Shown piece after piece: positions 1-8,867 of a stretch of DNA of 64,000 nt. The first letter of the stretch is position 1; the number at the start of each line of letters is the position of its first letter. The translations under genes were made by a program, and so were the position numbers. The notes under the pieces were generated by a model. That model was given only the letters and a program-made list of their open reading frames with translations. It made no database searches and was not told the DNA's origin. Origin of the DNA: an uncultured Aquimarina sp. (GTDB taxonomy: Bacteria; Bacteroidota; Bacteroidia; Flavobacteriales; Flavobacteriaceae); the NCBI GenBank assembly GCA_947500845.1, contig CANMTP010000004.1, positions 62,001-126,000 of the forward strand, read 5' to 3'.

Positions 1-1
1 T

Positions 2-703
2 ATCGCCAGTCATGATCTACAAGAACCTTTGCGCAAAATTAGAATGTTTATTTCGCGCGTAAACGATTTGAGTCACGAAGACTTATCAGAAAAAGCAAAA
101 ACGTATCTTAGTAAAATCGAAACTTCTGCAGATCGCATGCAGGAATTGATCAAACAACTTTTGACATATTCACGAATAGGAAAAGTAGGTGTCACCTTTG
201 AGAAAGTTAACCTCCAAGATGTTTTTAAGTCTACAGTACAAGATCTGGAAGAAACAAATACAACTCAATATACCATCAACAAAACTAATGATCTACCTAT
301 AATAGAAGGGGTTCCTTTTTTGATCCATCAATTATTTTATAATATCATTACAAATGCTATCAAATATCAACATCCTGACAGGCCGTTGCACCTAGAAATC
401 TCTTCGACAGTAATTACTGGAAATAGCAAAATTTCAGATGATAACAGTACAGAAATCGATGAAATGGTCGAATTACAATTTAAAGATAATGGAATCGGCT
501 TTAAGCAAGAATACGTAGACAAAATCTTTGAACTGTTTCAGAGACTACATCAAAAAAATGAATATTCAGGAACAGGCATTGGTCTGGCGATATGTAGAAA
601 AATTGTAGAAACTCATCATGGATCTATTTCGGCTATCGGAATGCTTGATCTGGGGGCTACTTTTATTGTTCAACTACCACTGTATCAGAAATTAGCCATT
701 TAA
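2..703 (+). CDS. Sensor histidine kinase, C-terminal part (5' truncated by window edge)
   Basis: The reading frame is open to the left edge. The first visible residues, SHDLQEPLRK, are the H-box carrying the phospho-accepting histidine (codon at 11-13), so the sensor domain lies outside the window. What remains is a HisKA dimerisation segment followed by a HATPase domain with the N-box (FYNIITNAIKYQ), G1 box (DNGIGF) and G2 box (GTGIGLAI). This would be a membrane or cytosolic kinase autophosphorylating on His. It lies 116 bp upstream of the phytochrome kinase on the same strand and its catalytic core resembles that protein's, so a shared light-signalling role is possible but not shown. The TTG at 29 is internal, not a start. 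Confidence 0.9.
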   Translation: MASHDLQEPLRKIRMFISRVNDLSHEDLSEKAKTYLSKIETSADRMQELIKQLLTYSRIGKVGVTFEKVNLQDVFKSTVQDLEETNTTQYTINKTNDLPIIEGVPFLIHQLFYNIITNAIKYQHPDRPLHLEISSTVITGNSKISDDNSTEIDEMVELQFKDNGIGFKQEYVDKIFELFQRLHQKNEYSGTGIGLAICRKIVETHHGSISAIGMLDLGATFIVQLPLYQKLAI

Positions 704-819
704 ACGTTAAATTTATGTAATGAGGACAGATTTCTATGAATTGTTATACTGTATACGAAGCGTAACTAATACCTTTAAATTGGTGAATTGTATTACATCT
801 AAAAAATTGAAAAAATAGC

Positions 820-3018
820 ATGGAAAGTCCATCAACCTTATATCCTAAAAAAGTCGATCTCACCAATTGTGATAAAGAACCTATCCATATTATTGATAAA
901 ATACAAAATCACGGTTTTCTATTCGCTTTCCATCCAAAATCAAAGGCTGTAGCTTATTATAGTGAGAATTGCCTTGATTTGTTTGATATTGATTATTCTA
1001 AGTTGCTTTCTGCAACACTTAATGATTTATTACGCGATGATGTTGTAGACCAAATTTTATCCAACGTTGAAAAAGAAAAAACTATAGCTCTTGATGTATC
1101 TATAAAAAACAAAAACTATACCTTGATGTCACATAATAATGGTGAATATATCATTGTAGAGTTAGAGCCTACCGGGCAAGAAATAGATCCTGTGGTGTAT
1201 CAGGAACAACTATCGAGAACCATATCAGAACTTAATCTCGCATCAGATGAGTTAACAATGTGTAATACAGCAGCAAAACTCATTAAAGATTTTTTTGGGT
1301 ATGACCGCGTAATGATTTATCAATTTGATGCCAATTGGAATGGTAAAGTAGTTTCAGAATTACGAGAACCAGAGTTAGAGAGCTGGTTAGGGCTTCATTA
1401 CCCAGCTTCTGATATACCACAACAAGCAAGAAAATTATTTTTAAAGCAGGGAGTAAGAATTATTGCAGATATCAATTCAGTACCAAAACATATTCTTAAA
1501 GACGCTTCTAATCACAACCCCCTAGATTTATCTCAATCCGAGCTTAGAGCAGTATCACCTATTCATATTGAATATCTTTCAAACATGAAGGTTGGTGCCA
1601 CACTCACAGCGGCCATAGTATTTCAAAACCAGTTATGGGGTTTGGTAGCATGCCATCATTACAGTCCAAAATTTATCAACTATCATCGCAGAGTTTCTTG
1701 TAAATTCATCACCCAGGTATTTTCAACTCAGTTAGGACTACGATCAGCAAACTCGTTACTTCAAAAAACAAACCAATCGAATAAAATCAGATCAAAACTT
1801 ATTGAAAAGATGAGTCGAAATTGGGATATTGATGCTATTGTTTCTGAAGGTGAGCATTCTATTTTAGACGTTACTCAAGCAGAAGGAGCAGCGCTTTGTA
1901 TGGATCAAAAGATTAAAACTATTGGTGTAACTCCAACGGATAAACAAATTGAAAAACTCGTAGATTGGCTAAGCAACAAATCAGATTCTGATCTTTTCAC
2001 TACTACTAACCTTAGTAATGAATATGAAGGTGGAAAAGACATCATTAAAATTGCTTCTGGCGTACTTGCAGTGTTTATAAGCAGATCCAAAAAAAATATC
2101 ATTTTGTGGTTTAAGCCGGAAATAATTCAAACCGTCGATTGGGGAGGTAACCCACACAAGGCTGTTACACTAGAAAATCAAAAATTGACACCTAGAAAAT
2201 CTTTTGCCAAATGGTCTGAAGAGCATACAGGGCAAAGTGTTCCATGGATGGATTACGAAATTTCGTCTGCAAAAGCACTTAAAGAACATATTGCTGAAAT
2301 CATTATTCAAAAGTACGAGGAAATTACTGCTTTAAATAAAAAACTAAAAAACGCATACAACGAACTGGAATCTTTTAGCTATAGTGTTTCACATGATTTA
2401 AGAGCTCCATTACGAGGGATTGACGGATTTGCACAAATTATTAAGGAAGATTATTATGATGCTTTAGATGACTTTGGTAAACAGGCAGTAGGTACGATTA
2501 TATCTTCAATCGATAAAATGAACCTATTAATTGATGATATTTTAGCCTTCTCGAGCTTAGGTAAAACTTCATTAAAAAAGGAAGAAATATCCGTCCAAAA
2601 AATTGTAAAAGAAGTTTTAGAGTTTTTACAAGTTGATATTGTTTACCAAAATGTGCAGATACATCTTCAGGATTTACCAGAAAATTATGGGGATCGTGGT
2701 ATGATTTTTCAGCTACTTAATAACCTTATAGGTAACGCTTTAAAATATTCATCTAAAGTAGAACGACCAGAAGTTACTGTGGGCCATAAAAATGGAGCGT
2801 ATTTTGTTAAAGATAATGGTATAGGCTTTAATGCAAAACACACCGATAAAATTTTTGGTGTTTTTAATCGACTGGTGAACGATGATTATGAAGGATCAGG
2901 AATAGGGCTGGCTATAGCCAAACGTGTGATAGAGAAGCACGATGGAGATATTTGGGCAAAAAGTAAGCTAAACGAAGGTGCTACTTTTTATTTTACCTTA
3001 AACGAAGAAAGTGAGTAA
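820..3018 (+). CDS. bphP: Bacteriophytochrome histidine kinase (PAS-GAF-PHY-HisKA-HATPase)
   Basis: This 732-aa protein is a red/far-red photoreceptor kinase. Residues 16-30 (NCDKEPIHIIDKIQN) match the bacteriophytochrome N-terminus, where the cysteine, here C17, binds biliverdin. The GAF domain has the PASDIP motif and the conserved ACHHYSPK stretch, and the PHY tongue motif PRKSF is present near residue 460. H525 in SVSHDLRAP is the phospho-acceptor, followed by DNGIGF and GSGIGLAIAK ATP-binding boxes. Length and domain order are normal for the family. The next genes on the strand are a response regulator and a heme oxygenase, which supply the output and the chromophore. Photochemical behaviour cannot be read from sequence. 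Confidence 0.96.
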   Translation: MESPSTLYPKKVDLTNCDKEPIHIIDKIQNHGFLFAFHPKSKAVAYYSENCLDLFDIDYSKLLSATLNDLLRDDVVDQILSNVEKEKTIALDVSIKNKNYTLMSHNNGEYIIVELEPTGQEIDPVVYQEQLSRTISELNLASDELTMCNTAAKLIKDFFGYDRVMIYQFDANWNGKVVSELREPELESWLGLHYPASDIPQQARKLFLKQGVRIIADINSVPKHILKDASNHNPLDLSQSELRAVSPIHIEYLSNMKVGATLTAAIVFQNQLWGLVACHHYSPKFINYHRRVSCKFITQVFSTQLGLRSANSLLQKTNQSNKIRSKLIEKMSRNWDIDAIVSEGEHSILDVTQAEGAALCMDQKIKTIGVTPTDKQIEKLVDWLSNKSDSDLFTTTNLSNEYEGGKDIIKIASGVLAVFISRSKKNIILWFKPEIIQTVDWGGNPHKAVTLENQKLTPRKSFAKWSEEHTGQSVPWMDYEISSAKALKEHIAEIIIQKYEEITALNKKLKNAYNELESFSYSVSHDLRAPLRGIDGFAQIIKEDYYDALDDFGKQAVGTIISSIDKMNLLIDDILAFSSLGKTSLKKEEISVQKIVKEVLEFLQVDIVYQNVQIHLQDLPENYGDRGMIFQLLNNLIGNALKYSSKVERPEVTVGHKNGAYFVKDNGIGFNAKHTDKIFGVFNRLVNDDYEGSGIGLAIAKRVIEKHDGDIWAKSKLNEGATFYFTLNEESE

Positions 3019-3100
3019 ATGATTATTATTTTTTAATAAAAAGAGAAGCAAAAAGAGAATACAATAACAAAGAAAAAATTGTTTTTAATACATTTGAAAA

Positions 3101-3529
3101 ATGAAGAAACCATATGTCCTATCAGTAGAAGATAATCGTTCTGATATTGCTCTAATGGAACGAGTTTTTGAAAAAGAAATACCCGACTGCGATGTGCAAT
3201 ATATAGAAGACGGTGAATCTGCAATTCAATATTTTGAAACTATGCAATTTTCCGATAATCCGCCAAAATGTATTTTGATGGATATAAAATTACCAAAAAT
3301 GAATGGCCTTGAGGTACTAGACTATTTGCGCAACAAGAAAAAAGTGAAAAATATCCCAGTTATCATTTTAAGCTCATCTGATCGCCCAGAGGAAATAGTT
3401 GAAACCTATGCTTTGGGAGGAAATAGTTATGTAGAGAAACCAAAAACGTACACCGATCTAAAGGAGCAATTGCCAAAAATTATACAGTACTGGACTACAT
3501 TTAATAAAGCTCCTCTAAAAGTCTTCTAA
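3101..3529 (+). CDS. Single-domain response regulator (Rcp1/CheY-like)
   Basis: The 142-aa protein is a receiver domain with no output domain. It has the acidic pocket (VEDN), the phospho-accepting D61 in ILMDIKLP, the conserved Ser in ILSSS and the Lys in VEKP. Small receivers of this type next to phytochrome kinases, such as cyanobacterial Rcp1, take the phosphate from the kinase. The gene lies 82 bp after bphP on the same strand, so it is most likely the partner of that kinase, perhaps also of the truncated kinase upstream. With no DNA-binding domain it must act through protein contacts, and the downstream target is unknown. Confidence 0.93.
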   Translation: MKKPYVLSVEDNRSDIALMERVFEKEIPDCDVQYIEDGESAIQYFETMQFSDNPPKCILMDIKLPKMNGLEVLDYLRNKKKVKNIPVIILSSSDRPEEIVETYALGGNSYVEKPKTYTDLKEQLPKIIQYWTTFNKAPLKVF

Positions 3530-3588
3530 AATTAGGTCTTTAAAGAAAAGCTCATAAATTCACAACCAAGAATACTAGTAACAACGAC

Positions 3589-4161
3589 ATGATTAACCAA
3601 AAAAATTCTATTCTGGGTCATTTAAAGAATGAAACGGCAAAACATCATGAAATTGCAGAACAAAAAAACCTGGCAAAATATATTATAGATCATTCCATAA
3701 CCACTGATCAATACAAGGAACTATTACGAAAGAATTACAGTGTATATTTTTCTTTGGAAAATTATTTAAATAAAAACGAGAATCTATTAGATATTGATTT
3801 AAGAAAGTTTGTTACTTATGAAAAAAGTGACGCATTAAGAAAAGACCTTCAAACTTTTTCGATCGATTTTAATACCATTACGAACAAGGACATTACATTA
3901 CCAAAGAATTTTGGATCATTAGTAGGGTCTCTATACGTTATCGAAGGTTCTATGCTAGGAGGATTGCTTATCACAAAACATCTTAAAAAGTGTAGCAACT
4001 TAGATATCCATACCACCCATCACTTTTTTGGAGGAAATCCAGAGTATCACGTTACCCGATGGAAAAAATTTTGTAAAACTATTGAAAATCGATCATATAC
4101 CCAGGACGAAATTAATACCTCTGTAAATGCAGCTGTAAAAGTATTTGAGAGCTTCTATTAA
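3589..4161 (+). CDS. bphO: Biliverdin-producing heme oxygenase
   Basis: The 190-aa protein matches bacterial heme oxygenases: ETAKHHEIAE near residue 20 carries the proximal heme ligand (H20 by alignment with the TAxxHExAE pattern), and GSLYVIEGSMLGG is the distal-helix signature. The enzyme opens heme to biliverdin, CO and iron in the cytosol. It lies 59 bp downstream of the response regulator in the phytochrome cluster, which strongly suggests it supplies the BphP chromophore rather than serving iron acquisition. Length is typical for BphO or HmuO. The electron donor is not encoded nearby. Confidence 0.92.
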   Translation: MINQKNSILGHLKNETAKHHEIAEQKNLAKYIIDHSITTDQYKELLRKNYSVYFSLENYLNKNENLLDIDLRKFVTYEKSDALRKDLQTFSIDFNTITNKDITLPKNFGSLVGSLYVIEGSMLGGLLITKHLKKCSNLDIHTTHHFFGGNPEYHVTRWKKFCKTIENRSYTQDEINTSVNAAVKVFESFY

Positions 4162-4214
4162 TAAATCTAATCTAAGTTTGGTCGATTATAAAAAGTATCT
4201 TAACCTTATTGTGT

Positions 4215-4571
4215 ATGAATATTTTGACTAGTATACTTTTTTTTTCGGCCATATCATTTATTTTTTATGGGATTAGTTGCTTATTTTCAACTCATATGAA
4301 AAATGAGTTTATTCGTTTTGGCTTAGAAAAAAGAAGAATTTTGACAGGAATACTACAGCTATTAGGAGGGTCAGGGCTTATTGTGGGATATGTGTTCAGT
4401 CCAATACTTATTATCGCGTGTTCAGGGGGGCTCGCTGTACTTATGTTGCTTGGCTTTGGGGTAAGATTAAAAATCAAAGATCCACTACTGGCTTCGTCAC
4501 CCGCTCTTTTTTATGCCGTCCTTAATACATATTTATTCTTCCGCTATTTGACACTTTTATACGTTATTTAG
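4215..4571 (+). CDS. DoxX-like small membrane protein
   Basis: The 118-aa hydrophobic protein has four predicted membrane segments and the motif RLKIKDPLLASSPALFY near its C-terminus. The same motif (FKIKDPLYKSFPAFLF) occurs in the convergent gene at 4568-4951, so the two are divergent members of one DoxX-like family. The ATG at 4215 is preferred over the in-frame TTG at 4209. The stop codon overlaps the stop of the opposite gene by 4 bp. DoxX-like proteins have been tied to redox balance or quinone chemistry, but no specific activity can be assigned. Confidence 0.7.
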   Translation: MNILTSILFFSAISFIFYGISCLFSTHMKNEFIRFGLEKRRILTGILQLLGGSGLIVGYVFSPILIIACSGGLAVLMLLGFGVRLKIKDPLLASSPALFYAVLNTYLFFRYLTLLYVI

Positions 4572-4951
4572 AAATATAACTTAATGTGGCTACTGGCAGC
4601 TATTAAGGTGCACATGATTAAAAATAAAAAGGCCGGAAAAGACTTATATAAAGGGTCTTTTATTTTGAAGTGCATTGCTATAGACCCTAATAATAAAAAT
4701 GCCAATCCAAGAGCTGATGGTTCCTTCAAAACAGGATACCAAATAGCTACTATAAGCAAAATAGCCAATATAACTTTCATGGTACCTACTGCATAACACA
4801 CCCAAGTGGGTAATCCATAGGCATGAAACTCTTCTATAATTGTAGTTGCATTTCCTCCCCTCCATTTGGTGGCTTTTTTATTCTGTATTAGCCAAACATT
4901 TAATATGCTTAATCCCACAATGATTTGCATTGCAATAATGATATAATTCAT
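4568..4951 (-). CDS. DoxX family membrane protein
   Basis: The 127-aa protein has four hydrophobic segments and the DoxX-like pattern of a small hydrophobic protein with GxxKVxLAxxL in the middle and an IKDP motif in the third loop. It is the last gene of a minus-strand operon (unknown protein, poxB, mscS, Rho_N-like gene), starting 10 bp after the preceding gene. Its tail overlaps that of the DoxX-like gene on the other strand. A redox-stress role would fit the PoxB neighbour but is inference. Confidence 0.8.
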   Translation of the reverse strand: MNYIIIAMQIIVGLSILNVWLIQNKKATKWRGGNATTIIEEFHAYGLPTWVCYAVGTMKVILAILLIVAIWYPVLKEPSALGLAFLLLGSIAMHFKIKDPLYKSFPAFLFLIMCTLIAASSHIKLYF

Positions 4952-4961
4952 AATCTTGATT

Positions 4962-5210
4962 TTAATTATTTCTTAAAGCCTCGATTAGCTCTTCTTTACT
5001 CATTTTTGATCGACCTTCAATACCAACTTTTTTGGCTTGGTCGTATAATTCTTCTTTCGTTCGGTCTTCATAATTTGAAGCCTCCCCTCCTTTTTTACCG
5101 CTATTTGAAGTATTTGCAATTCGGGCCGCTTTTTCTTTACTATACCCTTTATCTCGTAACGCTTCATATTGGTCTTCATTTTTTACACTTGGTCTATTGT
5201 TCTCCATCAT
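4962..5210 (-). CDS. Rho N-terminal-like small stress protein
   Basis: The 82-aa protein is charged and soluble. Its second half (KEELYDQAKKVGIEGRSKMS followed by KEELIEALRN) reads as a Rho_N/SAP-like helix-extended-loop-helix, a fold that often binds nucleic acid. The first half has KGYSKEKAARIANT and a Gly-Lys-rich linker, as in small bacterial stress proteins of the DUF7218 type. Its start lies 17 bp inside the end of the mscS gene, which points to translational coupling. DNA or RNA binding is a family-based guess. Confidence 0.75.
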   Translation of the reverse strand: MMENNRPSVKNEDQYEALRDKGYSKEKAARIANTSNSGKKGGEASNYEDRTKEELYDQAKKVGIEGRSKMSKEELIEALRNN

Positions 5211-6105
5211 TTTCTTCTTTTGTATTTATATCAATAGTTGTTTTATCTGCTCCCAAAGTTGATTTTTTGGTCTTTTGACTATCTTCATTATACACATGAA
5301 CCTCTCTTTGTGGAAAAGGTAGCGAGATACCTTTATCTTCTAACCGTTTTTTAGCATCTTCAACAGTAAAGAAATGAATGCGCCAAAAATCATCGACTGA
5401 TGCCCAATATCTAAGTGATAAGGTTACCGCACTATCACCAAGGTTTGAAACTACTACTTCTGGCGCCGGATCTTGAATAACCCCTTCCTGACTGTTAATA
5501 AGGTCTAAAAGTATATTTTTTGCTTCTTTGATGTTACTATTATATGAAATCCCAATCTCTAAGTTATCACGGCGTATGGGTTCTGCAGAATAGTTGATGA
5601 TGTTCTCATTAGACAATTTTCCATTTGGAATAATCGCCAATTGATTTCCGAAGGTGTTAAGTTTGGTTTTGAATATTGAAATTTCTTTTACTGTACCAGA
5701 GACTCCCTGAGCTTCAATAAAATCACCAATCTTAAACGGTTTAAAAAACAGAATCAATACTCCTCCTGCAAAGTTAGATAAAGACCCTTGTAAAGCTAAT
5801 CCAACAGCTAAACCTGCAGCACCCAGAATAGCTACTAACGAAGAAGTTTGCACTCCCAGCTGTGTTATAACCAAAATAATCAACAATATTTTAAGTCCAA
5901 TATTGATGAGGTCATACAAGAAACTTTCCAGGGTTTCATCATAATCTTTCTTTTTGAAAAATTTACGTAGCCCCCTACTAAATAAGTTGATTATCCATAT
6001 CCCTACGAAAAAAACAACAATTGCTGAGAGCACACCCGGCACAAAGTCCCACACCCATTCTAAAAATTGTTCCCAGTTTTCTTTTGTAAGTCCTAATTTT
6101 TCCAT
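5194..6105 (-). CDS. mscS: MscS-family mechanosensitive channel
   Basis: The 303-aa protein has three N-terminal membrane segments and the pore-lining TM3 rich in Gly and Ala (AAGLAVGLALQGSLSNFAGG), followed by the MscS beta domain (FKIGDFIEAQGVSGTVKEI) and the C-terminal alpha/beta domain ending in PFPQREVHVY. It opens on membrane tension and releases solutes after hypo-osmotic shock. The C-terminal tail after residue 270 is charged. It sits between poxB (39 bp upstream) and the Rho_N-like gene (17-bp overlap). A second MscS protein is encoded at 20062-20976. Confidence 0.94.
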   Translation of the reverse strand: MEKLGLTKENWEQFLEWVWDFVPGVLSAIVVFFVGIWIINLFSRGLRKFFKKKDYDETLESFLYDLINIGLKILLIILVITQLGVQTSSLVAILGAAGLAVGLALQGSLSNFAGGVLILFFKPFKIGDFIEAQGVSGTVKEISIFKTKLNTFGNQLAIIPNGKLSNENIINYSAEPIRRDNLEIGISYNSNIKEAKNILLDLINSQEGVIQDPAPEVVVSNLGDSAVTLSLRYWASVDDFWRIHFFTVEDAKKRLEDKGISLPFPQREVHVYNEDSQKTKKSTLGADKTTIDINTKEENDGEQ

Positions 6106-6144
6106 TCCGTTGAATTATATTATATCAATTTAAGTTATTTTTAT

Positions 6145-7884
6145 TTAATCGAAATACGCCTCAATTTCCTTTTTAATATTTTCCCACTGTTCTTTCTCTC
6201 CATTAAAAGCTCTAACGACTTCTTTGATCTTTGAGATTCCAAAACCCTTTGCTTCCTCAAAACCAATTTTTGGAGGCAAGGACAATTCAGCATTTGTGAC
6301 TACTGCGTCAATTATAAAGGGCTTAGTTGAATTTTTTGCTGTTTGTATAGCAGCAATAATATCTTTTGCATGTTCAACTTTAATACCGTCACCCCCGCAA
6401 AGCTTTGCATATTCAGCAAAATTGAAATTATCTACTCGAAGTGCATCAAAATTGGGAGCCAGACCTGCTTCTTCCATTTCAATTTTTACAAAACCTAATT
6501 GTGAATTATTGAAAACAATTATTTTGACAGGAAGGTTATTTTTAACCGCTGTAGAAAAATCTTGTAAAGACATATTGAACGCACCGTCACCAACCAAAGC
6601 CCAGACTTCACGATCAGGAAATTGGAGTTGAGCACCTATGGCTGCCGGTAAACCAACAGCCATTGAGCCATGGTTAAAAGATCCTATAATTCTTCTATCC
6701 GAGTGAAAATTCATAAAATTTGAAGCCCAAATGGCGGCCGTTCCCGTATCGATAGCAAAAATGGCGTCTTTTGAGGCAATATCACTTGTAGCCTTAGCAA
6801 ATATATGAGGGTGTAATGGCTCCATATCCCGGACAGGATTTGCCTTTTCGTCATTAGAGCGTTTCCAATCGGTAAACTTTTCTCTTAGCTTTACTAAGAA
6901 AGTGTCCTCTTCTTTTTCAGTACATAACGAATATAATGCACTAACGGTAGTTTTTATATCCCCATGAAGACCCAAAGTAACAGGAGTACGGTTTCCAATA
7001 TTTTCTGGGCGAATATCAATCTGCATCGTTTTGGTAGTAGACGGCAGAAAGTTAGTATAAGGAAAATCTGTTCCTAGCATTAATAACAAATCACAATCCA
7101 TTACCGCTTTATATCCAGAAGGATTACCTATAAGCCCTGTAAGGCCTACCACATTTTCTATAGTGTGATCAAATATATCTGATGCTCTGAGGGTATGCGT
7201 AATCGGTGCGCTTAGTCGTATAGAAAGATCAACGACTTCAGCTTTAGCATCGCGACATCCTGCTCCCGCCAAAATTCCAATTTTTTGTGAATCATTGATT
7301 AACTTGGCAGCCTTATCAAGCTCTTTTTTTGAAGGTATTATAGTGCTCTCTGACCGAAAAACGGTATGAACATAATCCTTATTTTCTGCCTTCATTTTTG
7401 CAATGTCGGAAGGTAATTCTATTCTGCAAACGCATTTATTGTTAACTGCTATCCTAATGGCCCTAAGGATTACTCTGGGAGCTTCTTCGGGTGATCTGAT
7501 GATCGCTTGATAATCGCAGACATCATCATATATTTTTTTTAGGTCTGCCTCTTGGTGGTAGTTTGTTCCCAAATGTTCCACGGGTATCTGTCCTGTAATC
7601 GCAATTATTGGTGATCTCTCTTTTTTGGCATTATACATACCATTGATCAAATGTAATGCTCCAGGGCCAACAGTACTGGCGCACACTCCAAAATTGCCAT
7701 TAAGCTCACCTTGTGCAAACGCTGCATATGACGCATTACCTTCATGGTTTACTCCCACCCATTGAATTTGATCTTGTTTTCCTATAGCGTCTACCAGAGG
7801 ATTTAATGCATCTCCTGCTACTCCAAAAATATGCTTAACACCTTCGTTTTGTAGTATTTCTAACAATTGTTCTGAAACATTCAT
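6145..7884 (-). CDS. poxB: Thiamine-pyrophosphate-dependent pyruvate oxidase (PoxB-like)
   Basis: The 579-aa enzyme has the three TPP-enzyme domains. The N-terminal pyrimidine-binding domain includes the activating glutamate in NHEGNASYAAFAQ, the central domain is of the FAD-binding type, and the C-terminal domain has the GDGAFNMSLQDF ... NN metal-TPP motif. Its N-terminal layout (GVKHIFGVAGDALN, STVGPGALHLINGMYNAK) matches E. coli PoxB, pyruvate:quinone oxidoreductase, better than acetolactate synthase. The expected reaction is pyruvate to acetate and CO2 with electrons to quinone at the membrane. A hydrogen-peroxide-forming oxidase cannot be excluded. It is the second gene of the minus-strand operon. 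Confidence 0.85.
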   Translation of the reverse strand: MNVSEQLLEILQNEGVKHIFGVAGDALNPLVDAIGKQDQIQWVGVNHEGNASYAAFAQGELNGNFGVCASTVGPGALHLINGMYNAKKERSPIIAITGQIPVEHLGTNYHQEADLKKIYDDVCDYQAIIRSPEEAPRVILRAIRIAVNNKCVCRIELPSDIAKMKAENKDYVHTVFRSESTIIPSKKELDKAAKLINDSQKIGILAGAGCRDAKAEVVDLSIRLSAPITHTLRASDIFDHTIENVVGLTGLIGNPSGYKAVMDCDLLLMLGTDFPYTNFLPSTTKTMQIDIRPENIGNRTPVTLGLHGDIKTTVSALYSLCTEKEEDTFLVKLREKFTDWKRSNDEKANPVRDMEPLHPHIFAKATSDIASKDAIFAIDTGTAAIWASNFMNFHSDRRIIGSFNHGSMAVGLPAAIGAQLQFPDREVWALVGDGAFNMSLQDFSTAVKNNLPVKIIVFNNSQLGFVKIEMEEAGLAPNFDALRVDNFNFAEYAKLCGGDGIKVEHAKDIIAAIQTAKNSTKPFIIDAVVTNAELSLPPKIGFEEAKGFGISKIKEVVRAFNGEKEQWENIKKEIEAYFD

Positions 7885-7907
7885 TTATTTTCTCTTTAAA
7901 TAAGCTC

Positions 7908-8372
7908 TTAGTCAGTAAAAACAAGTTGCGACTCAAAAGGTTCTGACCATTTAGAAACTAGATTTATGGCAGGAATTAAAGTTGCAAATACTTCAAATTT
8001 TCTTGAATACACTGAAGTATTATTCTGTAGGTTACCCAGTTTTAAATTCATAGGTGTTTTAAAGGTAACATTCTCTTTTTTCACCTCGTCTGCTCTAATT
8101 AAAACACTTTCCCTACACAAAAAGTCATCTTTTCTTTCATTACTAACTACTCTTTGAATCTTCGTATCGTCCCAGTTTGCTAACAATACTGGTATATCAT
8201 TTACACCGTGTACATCGTATACAAAAACATGTAGCATGTATTCCATATTACTTGATACATCCAAGGGATGGAACTCTATTTGGGTGTTCACGATAATCAT
8301 GTTTTTTTTATGATCACTAACTTCAATATATTCAGGAATTTTATCTAGTGTAACTTCTTTTATTTTTGCCAT
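7908..8372 (-). CDS. Hypothetical protein, first gene of the poxB operon
   Basis: The 154-aa soluble protein has no signal peptide or membrane segment and I do not recognise its family. The sequence alternates hydrophobic and polar residues in a beta-rich pattern. It lies 23 bp upstream of poxB on the same strand and so is probably co-transcribed with it and with the MscS gene. An inverted repeat at 8394-8428 sits just upstream of its start. Confidence 0.75.
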   Translation of the reverse strand: MAKIKEVTLDKIPEYIEVSDHKKNMIIVNTQIEFHPLDVSSNMEYMLHVFVYDVHGVNDIPVLLANWDDTKIQRVVSNERKDDFLCRESVLIRADEVKKENVTFKTPMNLKLGNLQNNTSVYSRKFEVFATLIPAINLVSKWSEPFESQLVFTD

Positions 8373-8393
8373 AATAGTGTTGGTTTTTATATT

Positions 8394-8428
8394 AAAATGG
8401 GATTGAAAACAATATTCAACCCCATTTT
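8394..8428 (-). terminator. Inverted repeat, probable terminator of the aldehyde dehydrogenase transcript
   Basis: Two 14-nt arms (8394-8407 and 8415-8428) with a 7-nt loop pair fully on the minus-strand RNA if one G-U pair is allowed, but with a mismatch on the plus strand. The 3' arm ends in UUUU. It lies downstream of the 8690-8842 gene and 22 bp upstream of the start at 8372, so it could also act as a 5' leader structure. Confidence 0.5.
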
Positions 8429-8689
8429 ACATCAATCAATCAAAAAATCTTTTTATACTACATGTATCAACCCGCCAAATGTTTATTATAAGTTTTTAGT
8501 AAAAGTATTTTAGTTTTTCAGTAAACAGTATCACGATCCGCAGAATTATTGATGCAAATGATAAAAACATCCCCTCTACTACAAAATTTGATCAGGATAA
8601 ACAAAAAATCAGTTCAATTTGGATTTCTATCTAAGCATCTGGGTAATTAAGTAATGTTTATCAACTATTGGCCAATCAATACGTAACAG
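8429..8689. other. Gene-free stretch
   Basis: Together with the flanking inverted repeat this makes a gap of just over 300 bp between two minus-strand transcription units. I see no credible reading frame, RNA gene or repeat in it. It must hold the promoter of the operon starting at 8372, but no clear TAnnTTTG element stands out. Confidence 0.5.
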
Positions 8690-8842
8690 TTATAAGAATT
8701 CAAAAAACATTCCTGATGCCACAACTACTGCTATAAGTATGATCAATACTAAAATTACAAACTTTGCTCCAAATTTTGTTTTGGTATTTTTTTGAAATAT
8801 AAAATCTTTTCTTTTTTCGTCTTCCTCTTTTACAAATTTCAT
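8690..8842 (-). CDS. Small membrane protein, 50 aa
   Basis: A complete 50-codon frame runs from ATG at 8842 to TAA at 8690-8692. It encodes a strongly charged N-terminal half (MKFVKEEDEKRKDF) and one hydrophobic membrane span (FVILVLIILIAVVVASGMFF). It begins 26 bp after the stop of the aldehyde dehydrogenase gene on the same strand, so the two are probably co-transcribed. The charge distribution predicts a cytosolic N-terminus. Family unknown; support is the coding pattern, start codon and position. Confidence 0.65.
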   Translation of the reverse strand: MKFVKEEDEKRKDFIFQKNTKTKFGAKFVILVLIILIAVVVASGMFFEFL

Positions 8843-8867
8843 TTTTAACAAATTAAATTTAACTTTT

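Noticed and set aside
4925..5278. Plus-strand frame of 117 codons
   Set aside because: It is the mirror of the Rho_N-like and MscS genes, whose family matches are clear.
6145..7884. Acetolactate synthase
   Set aside because: N-terminal motifs match PoxB and no small subunit or branched-chain amino acid gene is near.
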